Shown one piece after another: positions 36,966 through 46,083 of a DNA stretch of 64,000 nucleotides. The notes beneath the pieces are model-generated. The model ran no database searches, was not told where the DNA came from, and worked only from the letters and a program-made list of their open reading frames with translations. A program made the translations under genes and the position numbers. The DNA lies in contig NZ_JBEWTB010000002.1 in NCBI RefSeq assembly GCF_040549045.1, forward strand, positions 4,266,501-4,330,500, given 5' to 3'. The DNA is from Endozoicomonas sp. NE40 (GTDB taxonomy: Bacteria > Pseudomonadota > Gammaproteobacteria > Pseudomonadales > Endozoicomonadaceae). Every line of letters starts with the position of its first letter. Within the stretch, counting starts at the first letter, position 1.

Positions 36966-37010
36966 TGTCCCCGCCGGAGTGGTAACACGTCCGGCGGGGA
37001 CATCTTTTTT
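36966..37010 (+). terminator. Strong terminator-like hairpin 15 bases before lepA
   Basis: TGTCCCCGCCGG (36966-36977) and CCGGCGGGGACA (36991-37002) are perfect 12-base arms around a 13-base loop, followed by a T-rich tract (TCTTTTTT, 37003-37010). The lepA GTG is at 37025. A promoter cannot fit between hairpin and gene, so lepA transcripts must pass through it. It may end degP transcription, attenuate lepA, or both. Confidence 0.8.
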
Positions 37011-37024
37011 GTAGTGATGCAATC

Positions 37025-38824
37025 GTGAGCGATCTTAGCCATATTCGGAATTTCAGTATTATTGCCCATATCGACCATGGCAAGTCGACATTGGCAGACC
37101 GTTTTATCCAAACCTGTGGCGGCCTTTCCGACCGTGAAATGCAGGAACAGGTACTGGACTCCATGGAGCTTGAGCGTGAGCGCGGGATCACCATCAAGGC
37201 GCAAAGCGTAACCCTGGATTACACCGCCAAAGACGGTAAAACCTATCAGCTCAACTTTATCGACACCCCGGGACACGTTGACTTCTCTTATGAAGTGTCC
37301 CGCTCCCTGTCTGCCTGTGAAGGGGCGCTGCTGGTAGTAGACGCCGCTCAGGGCGTAGAGGCCCAGTCGGTAGCTAACTGTTATACCGCCATTGAGCAGG
37401 GACTGGAAGTGATGCCGGTCCTGAACAAGATGGACCTGCCACAGGCTGAACCTGAGCGGGTTGCCCAGGAAATCGAAGAGATTATCGGTATCGACGCCCT
37501 TGAGGCGGTTCGCTGCTCTGCCAAGAGCGGTCTGGGCATTGAGGACGTTCTGGAAGAACTGGTAAAAACGATTCCAGCTCCGGAAGGCAATCTCGACGAT
37601 GAGCTGCAGGCATTGATTATCGACTCCTGGTTCGATAACTACCTTGGTATTGTTTCCCTGGTACGGGTGAAGCATGGTGTGCTGCGCAAGGGCGACAAGA
37701 TTCTGGTGAAATCCACCGGTCAGGCTTTTGGTGTCGACAACGTTGGTATCTTTACCCCGAAAATGGAGGCTACCGGTGAGCTGAAAGCTGGTGAAGTCGG
37801 CTATGTTATTGCGGGTATCAAGGACATCCACGGTGCGCCGGTCGGTGATACCCTGACCCACGCTAAAACTCCGGATGTAGAGGCACTGCCAGGCTTTCAG
37901 AAAGTGAAGCCGCAGGTATACGCCGGTCTGTTCCCGGTCAGCTCTGATGACTTCGAGAATTTCCGTGAAGCCCTGGAAAAACTGAGCCTGAACGACGCTT
38001 CCCTGTTCTATGAACCGGAAAGCTCTGATGCGCTTGGTTTTGGCTTCCGTTGTGGTTTCCTGGGCATGCTGCACATGGAGATCATCCAGGAACGTCTGGA
38101 GCGTGAATACAATCTGGATCTGATCACCACGGCACCCACCGTAATCTACGAAGTAGAAATGAAAAACGGCGATGTGGTCGAGGTCGATAACCCGTCCCGC
38201 CTGCCCGACCCTGCTTCTATTGAAGAAATCCGCGAACCTATTGTTCAGGCCAGTATTCTGGTACCTCAGGACTATCTGGGCAACGTGATCAGCCTGTGCG
38301 TCGAACGTCGTGGTGTGCAGAAAGATATGCAGTTTACTGGCGGTCAGGTGTCTATCACCTATGATTTGCCGATGAACGAAGTAGTACTGGACTTCTTTGA
38401 CCGTATCAAATCGGTCAGCCGTGGCTTTGCGTCGCTGGATTACAGCTTCGACCGCTTTGAGGCGGCCAGAATGGTGAAACTGGATATCCTGATTAACGGC
38501 GAGAAAGTCGACGCTCTGGCGCTGATTGCTCACAAGGATCACGCGATTCCCCGAGGCCGCTCACTGACTGAGAAAATGAAAGAGATCATTCCCCGTCAGA
38601 TGTTCGATGTGGCGATTCAGGCTGCTGTGGGTGGTCAGATTGTTGCCCGTACCACGGTTAAGGCATTGCGTAAGAACGTAACGGCTAAGTGTTATGGCGG
38701 TGACGCCTCCCGTAAGCGCAAGCTGCTTGAGAAGCAGAAAGCGGGTAAAAAACGTATGAAACAGGTGGGTCGCGTAGAAATACCACAGGAAGCTTTCCTG
38801 GCGGTCCTGAAAGTGGATAAGTAA
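37025..38824 (+). CDS. lepA: Elongation factor 4 (back-translocating GTPase LepA)
   Basis: 599 residues from GTG (MSDLSHIRNFSIIAHIDHGKSTL), which matches the family N-terminus. G1 AHIDHGKS, G3 DTPGHVDF, G4 NKMD. The C-terminal LepA-specific domain ends KQVGRVEIPQEAFLAVLK. It acts on the ribosome under stress and in initiation. Little ribosome-site signal is visible before the GTG. Confidence 0.98.
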   Translation: MSDLSHIRNFSIIAHIDHGKSTLADRFIQTCGGLSDREMQEQVLDSMELERERGITIKAQSVTLDYTAKDGKTYQLNFIDTPGHVDFSYEVSRSLSACEGALLVVDAAQGVEAQSVANCYTAIEQGLEVMPVLNKMDLPQAEPERVAQEIEEIIGIDALEAVRCSAKSGLGIEDVLEELVKTIPAPEGNLDDELQALIIDSWFDNYLGIVSLVRVKHGVLRKGDKILVKSTGQAFGVDNVGIFTPKMEATGELKAGEVGYVIAGIKDIHGAPVGDTLTHAKTPDVEALPGFQKVKPQVYAGLFPVSSDDFENFREALEKLSLNDASLFYEPESSDALGFGFRCGFLGMLHMEIIQERLEREYNLDLITTAPTVIYEVEMKNGDVVEVDNPSRLPDPASIEEIREPIVQASILVPQDYLGNVISLCVERRGVQKDMQFTGGQVSITYDLPMNEVVLDFFDRIKSVSRGFASLDYSFDRFEAARMVKLDILINGEKVDALALIAHKDHAIPRGRSLTEKMKEIIPRQMFDVAIQAAVGGQIVARTTVKALRKNVTAKCYGGDASRKRKLLEKQKAGKKRMKQVGRVEIPQEAFLAVLKVDK

Positions 38825-38890
38825 GGGGGCTTTTGCTCCCCTTATGTGAACGGTACAAAAATCAGATCAGGTGACTGAGAACAAATAACC

Positions 38891-39706
38891 ATGGATATTA
38901 ATTTTCCGTTATTACTGGTCATTGCAGTGGCTGTTACCGGGGTCATTGCACTGGCTGACAAGCTGGTGTTTATGCCTCGTCGTCGCGCGGCTGTTGCCAG
39001 TTACAAGGCAGGTTTAACCGGTGACCCTGACCCTAAGGTCGTTGACTCCCTGGAACAGCCGCCTTCTCTTATTGAGACGTCGGTTTCTATTTTTCCGGTA
39101 CTGGCGCTGGTGCTGGTTTTGCGCTCGTTTCTGTTCGAGCCTTTCCAGATTCCATCGGGCTCGATGATTCCAACACTGGAAGTGGGGGATTTTATCCTGG
39201 TCAACAAGTTTGACTATGGTCTGCGCCTGCCGGTGACCGGTACCAAAATCTGGTCTAACAACGAGCCACAGCGTGGTGAAGTGATGGTGTTCAAGGAACC
39301 TCAGAACCCGAACATCAACTTTATCAAACGTGTGATCGGTGTACCGGGCGACGAAGTTCGCTATGTGAACAAAGAGCTGTTTATTAATGGTCAGAAGGTA
39401 AAAGAGCAGTTGGTGGCGAACCTTAACGATGGTCACCCACACAGCCTTTACAACGAAACCATTGGTGACAGCAGCCACCAGATCCGCAAGGATAAAAATC
39501 TGCGTAGCCTGATGGCTGAAGGTATCTGGCAGGTGCCTGAAGGCATGTACTTTGTTATGGGTGATAACCGTGACCGCAGTAACGACAGTCGCTACTGGGG
39601 ATTTGTACCGGAGCAGAACATTGTCGGTAAGGCCGTTTACATCTGGATGCACTGGCCAAGCTGGACAAAGTTGCCTAATTTCAAGAACAATGGAAGTATT
39701 CACTAA
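38891..39706 (+). CDS. lepB: Signal peptidase I
   Basis: 271 residues. Two N-terminal spans, catalytic Ser in PSGSMIPTLEVGDFILVNKF, catalytic Lys in FIKRVIGVPGDEV, and box E GDNRDRSNDSRYWGFVP. It removes signal peptides of Sec and Tat substrates at the outer face of the inner membrane. Follows lepA by 66 bases. Confidence 0.97.
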   Translation: MDINFPLLLVIAVAVTGVIALADKLVFMPRRRAAVASYKAGLTGDPDPKVVDSLEQPPSLIETSVSIFPVLALVLVLRSFLFEPFQIPSGSMIPTLEVGDFILVNKFDYGLRLPVTGTKIWSNNEPQRGEVMVFKEPQNPNINFIKRVIGVPGDEVRYVNKELFINGQKVKEQLVANLNDGHPHSLYNETIGDSSHQIRKDKNLRSLMAEGIWQVPEGMYFVMGDNRDRSNDSRYWGFVPEQNIVGKAVYIWMHWPSWTKLPNFKNNGSIH

Positions 39707-39778
39707 TTATTGAATAGCAGTCCTTACTATCTGAAGCCTTGCTGTATGAAGTGTTGCTACGCGGGCAACCACCTGTAC

Positions 39779-39819
39779 AGCCTGCACCGGGTTTTCCCGT
39801 GTGCAGGCTGGTGTTTTAT
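39779..39819 (+). terminator. Rho-independent terminator after lepB
   Basis: AGCCTGCAC (39779-39787) pairs with GTGCAGGCT (39801-39809); an inner CGGG/CCCG extends the stem. A short T run follows at about 39814. Confidence 0.7.
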
Positions 39820-39895
39820 TCTTAATCAGGAAGTCTAAGCAATTGCGAAGCCGCCGGGGGTAAGCCCACAGCGGTTTTTTAACAAGGAGAGGGCA

Positions 39896-40273
39896 ATGAC
39901 TGGAATGAGAAATAGACAAAAAGGTTTGGGCATATTCAGCATGCTGACGACTATAATGGTCGGTGGTCTGGTGATCATGGCAGCCGTAAAGCTGGGTCCC
40001 CTGTATATGGGCGACTTTGCTGTTTCCCGGGTACTGACATCTCTGGATGAAAAGCCCGGCATCGCCAAGGCAGACGCTTCAGAAGTGAAGGGCTGGCTTG
40101 ACAAAGGTCTGCAGACCAACCTGATTGAACTGCACCCGGAAGAAATTCAGATAGTGCAGGGCAGGTACGACGGGGTCAGTATCGCGATTGACTATGAACG
40201 TCGTATTAAATTTATCAGGAATGTAGACCTGATCGTATCTTTTGAACATGACTGGAAAGTAAAACCTCAGTGA
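39896..40273 (+). CDS. DUF4845 family membrane protein
   Basis: 125 residues behind AAGGAGAGG. One membrane span (about 13-32, FSMLTTIMVGGLVIMAAVKLG), then KLGPLYMGDFAVSRVL. This family is regularly found between lepB and rnc in gammaproteobacteria; function unknown. The stop overlaps the rnc start. Confidence 0.85.
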   Translation: MTGMRNRQKGLGIFSMLTTIMVGGLVIMAAVKLGPLYMGDFAVSRVLTSLDEKPGIAKADASEVKGWLDKGLQTNLIELHPEEIQIVQGRYDGVSIAIDYERRIKFIRNVDLIVSFEHDWKVKPQ

Positions 40274-40959
40274 AGTCTGATGAACTTGCCCGGCTGGAAC
40301 GCAGGCTGGGCTATACATTTTCTGACCGCAGTCGTCTGGAGCTGGCTCTCACGCACCGCAGCTGCGGCAGCCGCAATAATGAGAGACTGGAGTTTCTGGG
40401 TGACTCCATCGTTAACTTTGTTATTGCTGAAGCGTTGTACGAGCTGTTCCCAGATGCCCGTGAAGGCCAGTTGAGCCGGCTTCGTGCCCGTATGGTGCGT
40501 GGTGTGACACTGGCAGAAATTGGTCGGGAATTTGAGCTTGGAGACTGTCTGCGACTGGGCTCCGGTGAGTTGAAAAGCGGCGGCTACCGTCGTGAATCCA
40601 TACTGGCAGATGCGGTGGAGGCCATTATTGGCGCAATCTATCTGGATGCCGGTATGGAGACCTGCCATGAGCGCATTCGCAGCTGGTTTAAAGACCGTCT
40701 TGCCGGACTCTCTATCACGGACCAGCAAAACAAAGACCCGAAAACCCGTTTGCAGGAATTTCTGCAGGCACGACAGAAAGCTCTGCCCAAGTACCGTGTG
40801 ACGGGTATCGAAGGCGATGCCCATAATCAGGAGTTTACCGTTCTCTGTGAACTGGAAGCCATGAGCATCAGCAGTCAGGGGAAAGGATCAAGTCGACGCG
40901 GTGCAGAGCAACAGGCCGCCCGCAAGGCACTGGAATTATTGGGAGCCAAAAGCTCATGA
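40270..40959 (+). CDS. rnc: Ribonuclease III
   Basis: 229 residues from GTG (TGA/GTG overlap with the previous gene). Catalytic block ERLEFLGDSIVNFV near residue 40 and EAIIGAIYLDAG, then a C-terminal double-stranded RNA-binding domain (DPKTRLQEFLQARQKALPKY). It processes rRNA precursors and structured mRNAs. Overlaps era by four bases. Confidence 0.97.
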   Translation: MKSDELARLERRLGYTFSDRSRLELALTHRSCGSRNNERLEFLGDSIVNFVIAEALYELFPDAREGQLSRLRARMVRGVTLAEIGREFELGDCLRLGSGELKSGGYRRESILADAVEAIIGAIYLDAGMETCHERIRSWFKDRLAGLSITDQQNKDPKTRLQEFLQARQKALPKYRVTGIEGDAHNQEFTVLCELEAMSISSQGKGSSRRGAEQQAARKALELLGAKSS

Positions 40960-41906
40960 ACACTGAAGTAAACGAGCTGAACCTGTCTGTGCAGAGTGAT
41001 GAGAATACCCGTTGTGGTTATGTTGCGATTGTCGGTCGCCCGAATGTGGGTAAGTCGACGTTGCTGAACCATATTCTGGGACAGAAGTTGTCTATCACAT
41101 CCCGACGTCCACAGACTACCCGCCATCAGGTGCTGGGCATCAAGACCGAAGAGAGTGTGCAAACAATTTATGTTGACACACCCGGGATGCATAAAGAGCA
41201 GAAAAAAGCGATTAACCGCTACATGAACCGTGCGGCTACCAGCGCCCTGACCGGTGTTGACGTCATTGTGTTTGTTGTGGATCGTTTGAAGTGGACCCAT
41301 GAAGACCAGCTGGTTCTGGATAAACTCAAACATGCACCCTGCCCGGTTATTCTGGCGATTAACAAGGTTGACCGCATTGAAGACAAGGCTGAGATGATGC
41401 CGCATCTGCAGGAACTGGCTGAAAAGTATGACTTTAAAGCCATTATGCCGATCTCAGCGCAGCAAGGTCATAACCTGAAAGAGCTGGAAACCATGATCGA
41501 AGGCATGATGCCTGACAGCATGCATTTCTACCCGGAAGATCAGGTGACTGATCGCAGCTCCCGATTCCTGGCGGCAGAGCTGGTGCGTGAAAAGATCATG
41601 CGTCAGCTGGGTGATGAGCTGCCCTATGAAATGACAGTAGAAATTGAAGAGTTCAAGCATGAAATGCGCCCCAAAGGCCCGCTGCTGACCATCAGCGCCC
41701 TGATTCTGGTGGAGCGTCCGGGACAGAAGGCCATCGTGATTGGTGATAAGGGCGCCCGCCTGAAAACCATCGGTCAGGAGGCTCGCAAGGACATGGAACG
41801 TATGTTCGATGCCAAGGTAATGCTGAACCTGTGGGTGAAGGTGAAAGGTGGCTGGTCTGATGATGACCGTGCCCTGAAGAGCCTTGGCTACGACTATTCC
41901 AAATAA
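40956..41906 (+). CDS. era: GTPase Era
   Basis: 316 residues. G1 GRPNVGKST near 29, G3 DTPG, G4 NKVD, and a C-terminal KH domain (EARKDMERMFDAKVMLNLWVKVK). Era binds 16S rRNA in 30S assembly. Overlapping rnc and adjoining recO is the classic rnc-era-recO operon. Confidence 0.98.
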   Translation: MNTEVNELNLSVQSDENTRCGYVAIVGRPNVGKSTLLNHILGQKLSITSRRPQTTRHQVLGIKTEESVQTIYVDTPGMHKEQKKAINRYMNRAATSALTGVDVIVFVVDRLKWTHEDQLVLDKLKHAPCPVILAINKVDRIEDKAEMMPHLQELAEKYDFKAIMPISAQQGHNLKELETMIEGMMPDSMHFYPEDQVTDRSSRFLAAELVREKIMRQLGDELPYEMTVEIEEFKHEMRPKGPLLTISALILVERPGQKAIVIGDKGARLKTIGQEARKDMERMFDAKVMLNLWVKVKGGWSDDDRALKSLGYDYSK

Positions 41907-41910
41907 GCCT

Positions 41911-42636
41911 GTGAATGATCTGAGCGCAGCTTGGCTGCTGCATAGCAGACCCTATAAAGAGCGCTCAGTCATTGCTGAATTCCTTGTGGAAGACTATGGT
42001 CGTCTGGCAATGGTAGTACGAGGGGTTCGGCAGGCGAAATCACGAACAGCCCCTCTGCTGCAACCCTTTACCCGGGTCTGGTTAAGCTGGCGCGGGCGCA
42101 GCGAACTGAAAACTCTGACCAGCGTCGAACTGTCCCGGTCTATCCGGCTTTCCGGGCAATCTCTCTATTGCGGCTTTTATGTGAACGAGCTGATCATGCG
42201 TGCGGTTCTCCCCGGGCAGCCGATGGACGGTTTGCCTGAGCTGTATGAAAAGGTGATCGAAACGCTACAGGGTAAAGAAGAGGTTGAACCGGTTTTACGC
42301 TGGTTTGAGCTGGAGCTGTTGGAGCTGACTGGTTATTTACCTGACCTTGAACATGATATAACAACAGGGCAGGCGGTCCAGTCCGATGCTGATTATCGCC
42401 TGCTGTCTGAACAGGGACTGGTTCGGCTGAACGATGACATGCCGGTCAAGGCTGACTGTTTTGCCGGCGCTGCTTTGCAGGCTATGGCGGCGAGAGATTT
42501 TACCCGGGATCGATGGTTGCCTTCATTCAAGCGCTTTACCCGACTGGCCCTGCTGCCACTGATTGGTGAAAAACCCCTGCAAAGCAGAGAGCTTTTCACC
42601 AGAATGGACAGACGTGATACAGTTTTGTCCGAGTGA
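41911..42636 (+). CDS. recO: DNA repair protein RecO
   Basis: About 241 residues from the GTG at 41911 (VNDLSAAWLLHSRPYKERS), just after the era stop; an in-frame TTG at 41884 would overlap era. N-terminal OB fold and alpha-helical C-terminal part of the family. It loads RecA on gapped DNA with RecR. Start is moderately certain. Confidence 0.94.
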   Translation: MNDLSAAWLLHSRPYKERSVIAEFLVEDYGRLAMVVRGVRQAKSRTAPLLQPFTRVWLSWRGRSELKTLTSVELSRSIRLSGQSLYCGFYVNELIMRAVLPGQPMDGLPELYEKVIETLQGKEEVEPVLRWFELELLELTGYLPDLEHDITTGQAVQSDADYRLLSEQGLVRLNDDMPVKADCFAGAALQAMAARDFTRDRWLPSFKRFTRLALLPLIGEKPLQSRELFTRMDRRDTVLSE

Positions 42637-42721
42637 AATAACCAGACTTAACCTCATCAGGTTTGATCCACCAGGTTTGGCTCTCTAGGTTTAGCTCTCT
42701 AGTTTAACAAGGAGTATCTGC

Positions 42722-43468
42722 ATGATTCCCCATCAGCGTATTTTGCTGGGTGTGAATATTGACCACATTGCCACCATTCGTCAGGCTCGTGGTATCAATT
42801 ATCCCGATCCGGTTCAGGCTGCGATTGAAGCAGAACAGGCAGGAGCTGACGGCATAACCCTGCACCTGCGGGAAGATCGCCGACATATTCTGGATCGGGA
42901 TGTTCGACTGATTCGTCAGGTACTGCAGACCCGTATGAATCTGGAAATGGCGGTAACAGAAGAGATGTTGTCGATTGCTGAAGAAGTTCAGCCTCAGTGT
43001 GTCTGTCTGGTGCCAGAAAAGCGGCAGGAGCTGACCACTGAAGGAGGACTGGATGTTATAGGTAATCAGGCCGCTATTGCTGCAGCCTGTCAGCGTATGG
43101 CGGCGCAGGAGTCTGAAGTATCATTATTTATTGATCCGGATGTTGACCAGATTCAGGCTTCTGTTGATGCGGGTGCTCCAGTCATTGAGTTGCATACCGG
43201 TGCTTATGCCGAAGCAACCAGTCATGAGTGTATCCGTGCGGAGCTGAAGCGTCTGGAACATGCGACGGAATACGCTCTGAGCAAAGGTTTGATTGTTAAT
43301 GCAGGCCACGGCCTGAATTATCAGAATGTTGAACCTGTGGCTGCAATTGCCGGTATCAATGAGCTGAATATTGGACATGCCATTATCGGACGTGCGTTGT
43401 TTGTCGGTCTGAAAGAGGCGGTTCGGGAAATGAAAACACTGATGCTGAGGGCATCCCTGCACCGATGA
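42722..43468 (+). CDS. pdxJ: Pyridoxine 5'-phosphate synthase
   Basis: 248 residues with LGVNIDHIATIRQARG at the N-terminus and HLREDRRHI, typical of PdxJ, which closes the vitamin B6 ring. AAGGAG precedes the ATG. acpS overlaps its stop. Confidence 0.97.
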   Translation: MIPHQRILLGVNIDHIATIRQARGINYPDPVQAAIEAEQAGADGITLHLREDRRHILDRDVRLIRQVLQTRMNLEMAVTEEMLSIAEEVQPQCVCLVPEKRQELTTEGGLDVIGNQAAIAAACQRMAAQESEVSLFIDPDVDQIQASVDAGAPVIELHTGAYAEATSHECIRAELKRLEHATEYALSKGLIVNAGHGLNYQNVEPVAAIAGINELNIGHAIIGRALFVGLKEAVREMKTLMLRASLHR

Positions 43469-43842
43469 TTGCTGGAATTGGAACGGACATTATACGCATA
43501 GAGCGTATTCAGAAAGCTCTGGATAAACCTTCCGGTGAAGCCTTTGCCCGTCGTATATTGACCAGTGCTGAAATGGCTGTATTTTCTCGGCAGGCACACC
43601 CGGCAGCTTATCTGGCAAAGCGTTTTTCCGCCAAGGAAGCGGCATCGAAGGCGTTGGGTACAGGTATTGGCAAAGTGTCGTTTCAGCATATGGAAGTCAG
43701 CAATGATGAACTGGGCGCACCGCAACTCACGTTCACTGGTTATGCCGGGGAGTTGCAGCAACAGAGAGGCATTCACTCAATCCACCTGAGCCTGTCAGAT
43801 GAGGTGGATGCAGCTGTGGCATTTGTTGTGTTGGAATCCTGA
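43465..43842 (+). CDS. acpS: Holo-[acyl-carrier-protein] synthase
   Basis: 125 residues starting MIAGIGTDIIRIERI, with the Mg-binding Asp of GTDI and the KRFSAKEAASKALG motif. It transfers phosphopantetheine to acyl carrier protein. ATGA-type overlap with pdxJ; last gene of the lepA-acpS strand run. Confidence 0.97.
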   Translation: MIAGIGTDIIRIERIQKALDKPSGEAFARRILTSAEMAVFSRQAHPAAYLAKRFSAKEAASKALGTGIGKVSFQHMEVSNDELGAPQLTFTGYAGELQQQRGIHSIHLSLSDEVDAAVAFVVLES

Positions 43843-44007
43843 GCATCCCAAGGCTGAATATTCTGTTCTTTACACTTTTTTGTTTATTTGATGGACTGCA
43901 AGGTATGGATTGGAATAAATCTTTACCTTGCAGTTTGTTTTCTGAAACAGAGTCACGGCTAAACACAGGAACAAAAGCGAAGGTTTTTCTATATCCTATA
44001 GGGCCAA

Positions 44008-45396
44008 CTATGGCGCAATAGGAATATAACCTACTTTGTTTTGATTGCGCCAGATAGCTCCTAAGGTCAAAACAGTTGTTACGGCAAAAAAAATCATACC
44101 AACAGAAGTCCATTTGGTTAATTTCTTTTGCTGTTCATATTCACTCTTCCAGTCGATTTCTGCTTTGTCTGGCGATGGCGTTTGAGTCGGTGCTTTTCTT
44201 GGAAGGTAGTTTGAAAGTTTTTCGACGTTGCACTTATCAAGTTCTACAGGGCAAAACTCCTGAAGTTGGAACGTTTCTTTTATAATCCCGCCATTGCCTT
44301 CCTGAGTAAAATAAGTTCCGATTGGTGAATCTCTCTCGGTGATTGCAAATCCTCCCTGGAAGCTGTCGGTATTTTTTGTAACTAGGGCTTGCTCTAATGG
44401 TACTTCGTGTTCATTGAAATCCTGATCAAAATACTTCAGGCGGTTACAGGGGCTGTTTGTGAACCTGACTCTTTCTTTTTGTTTGATATCAATATAAATC
44501 ATAGAACTGGTTAATGGTTGATTGTATGCACTGGCAGTAGTGTTTGCTGTGGTGTTTAATCCAAAAGAGGGAGTGAATGGTTCTATATGGGATGATGTCT
44601 CATTTAGAGGTTCGTTTAAGGCAAACGTTGAGAACGCTATCTGGGCATTATAGTTAAAGCCCGCTATGTCACAGTAGAAACCAATCGCATGAGCATTGGC
44701 TGAGGGTATTTTAATGGTGGAATTGATAAGGCGGAAATTAATAGTCATAGGGTTCCCGACCAAGGGACACCTGAAATAAATGGCATTTTTGTGGTAGCTT
44801 ATGTCGATTTCCACACCATCAAGGACGGCTTGTCCGGCGTTTGCTACTTCAATCAGCCGATCATATACCGGCTTACTTTCTTCGATAACAGCAGGTGTTG
44901 GGTCAGCTACGTGGGGGTTAACATCAGTGAGTTTAATGTCCTTAATAAACAACTGGTTATTAAGGAGTACAAAACTCATGACAGTATCATGTTTGTCCTC
45001 AGCATGTTTGGTTTCCAGGACAATGACAGGTTTGTCACCCTTATTATTCTTAACTCCGACAAGCCCTATTGCTACCCCTACAGGTTGAACTGTATCTTCT
45101 AAAACGTAATAAGGATCGGTGAAGAAAATTACAAGTCGTTGATAAAAGAAATTCCTGAGTATTTTGTTTATATCCTGTGCCAGATGATCAGACTTATTTA
45201 TGACGAAAACCGTATAGCCAGAATGCCCGGGCTCACTGAAAAAGTCGATGCATGCCGTTTTAAGGGCGTGATAATGTTGCTCCGATTCATCAGCCAACCC
45301 CAGACACTGTTTGGGAACTTTTATAGCATAAGAATGCATTGAAACCGATAATAAAAAAAATATCAAAAACCGAGAGGTTATCGTTGAAAAAAGCAT
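44008..45396 (-). CDS. Secreted, C-terminally membrane-anchored protein, paralog 1
   Basis: 462 residues: signal peptide (1-24), an ectodomain of about 390 residues, then one span near the C-terminus (about 433-450, SVGMIFFAVTTVLTLGAIW) and a short tail. Shared with the protein at 49864-51288 are an N-terminal ACIDF block, a VLDGVEID/VIIDHTEIE strand-turn pattern, TNSPCNRL, GTYFT and a DWKSEYEQQKK/DWKSKYEQQKT stalk before the span. Repeated short strands with Asn and Gly turns suggest a beta-helix, which is inference. Unknown function. AAGG lies before the ATG. Confidence 0.7.
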   Translation of the reverse strand: MLFSTITSRFLIFFLLSVSMHSYAIKVPKQCLGLADESEQHYHALKTACIDFFSEPGHSGYTVFVINKSDHLAQDINKILRNFFYQRLVIFFTDPYYVLEDTVQPVGVAIGLVGVKNNKGDKPVIVLETKHAEDKHDTVMSFVLLNNQLFIKDIKLTDVNPHVADPTPAVIEESKPVYDRLIEVANAGQAVLDGVEIDISYHKNAIYFRCPLVGNPMTINFRLINSTIKIPSANAHAIGFYCDIAGFNYNAQIAFSTFALNEPLNETSSHIEPFTPSFGLNTTANTTASAYNQPLTSSMIYIDIKQKERVRFTNSPCNRLKYFDQDFNEHEVPLEQALVTKNTDSFQGGFAITERDSPIGTYFTQEGNGGIIKETFQLQEFCPVELDKCNVEKLSNYLPRKAPTQTPSPDKAEIDWKSEYEQQKKLTKWTSVGMIFFAVTTVLTLGAIWRNQNKVGYIPIAP

Positions 45397-45709
45397 ATTG
45401 AATTACCTTCATAAGGTTAGCCGAACGAGCAGCCAAGTAACAGTTGTCGCATCCATCTTGTTTGAATAGAAGGGTGATAACATCCTTCAAAGTTAAAACA
45501 AACTTTTAACTGGATGTATTTATTCAGAACTTCCAGCATAGCAGGGGTTTTGTTTTTTACATTCTTAATTAAAAAAATAAATCTGTCATAAGATGTTGTT
45601 TTTTTGAACTGTTTAAACTGTTTAAACGTCTATGACGCATTAATAAAAAAAGCATTCGACAGAGTCCCTTTAATAATTCATGGTAATTCACAGCCATGAA
45701 TTATAAGGG
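45397..45709. other. Spacer between paralog 1 and the kinase remnant
   Basis: About 310 bases without a gene. It resembles 51301-51577 (for example CATAAGGTTA and GCAGGGGTTTT segments), showing that it belongs to the duplicated unit. It contains a small direct duplication of ACTGTTTAA near 45608-45628. Confidence 0.6.
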
Positions 45710-46083
45710 CTAACTGTCGACTGTCTGTAAAGGTAAACGGGACTCCATACTTTTATTTTCTGAATATGAATTTTTGTGATACCAGTGCTGTAAGCGCTGA
45801 ATGGCAGAAAACGGGTGTTTGAGTTGTCCTTGAATATCTGAAGTATCTATTTGGTCATTCTTTTTTAGCAGACTTTCCAGCTGATAACAGCTCTCCTCCA
45901 GTTCTGGCACACCACAGTAACGGCATGAACCGTGCAACCGGTGAACCCGTTCCAGCAAACCTTTGTGATAGTCGTGACGGGCGTGTCGCTGCAGTGTTTC
46001 GAGATCGTTGTCCAGTCCTTTAACCAGCATGTCGAGCATTTCATCGGCCAGAGCCTCATTTCCACCTGCGGTGGCCTGACTGC
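45710..46083 (-). pseudogene. Duplicated 3' end of the barA-like kinase gene (Hpt domain remnant)
   Basis: The minus-strand frame encodes the last roughly 120 residues of the hybrid kinase at 51578-54370 (AGGNEALADEMLDMLVKG through the C-terminal VDS), including the Hpt phosphoacceptor block VHRLHGSCRYCG. The bases match closely, with an estimated 25 differences in about 360. Near 46070 it carries an in-frame deletion of about 17 codons relative to the full gene, and homology stops beside the group II intron. Without a start or upstream domains it is a remnant. Confidence 0.85.

Noticed and set aside
36887..38542. 551-codon open frame antisense to lepA
   Set aside because: Shadow of the highly biased lepA codons; translation resembles no protein family.
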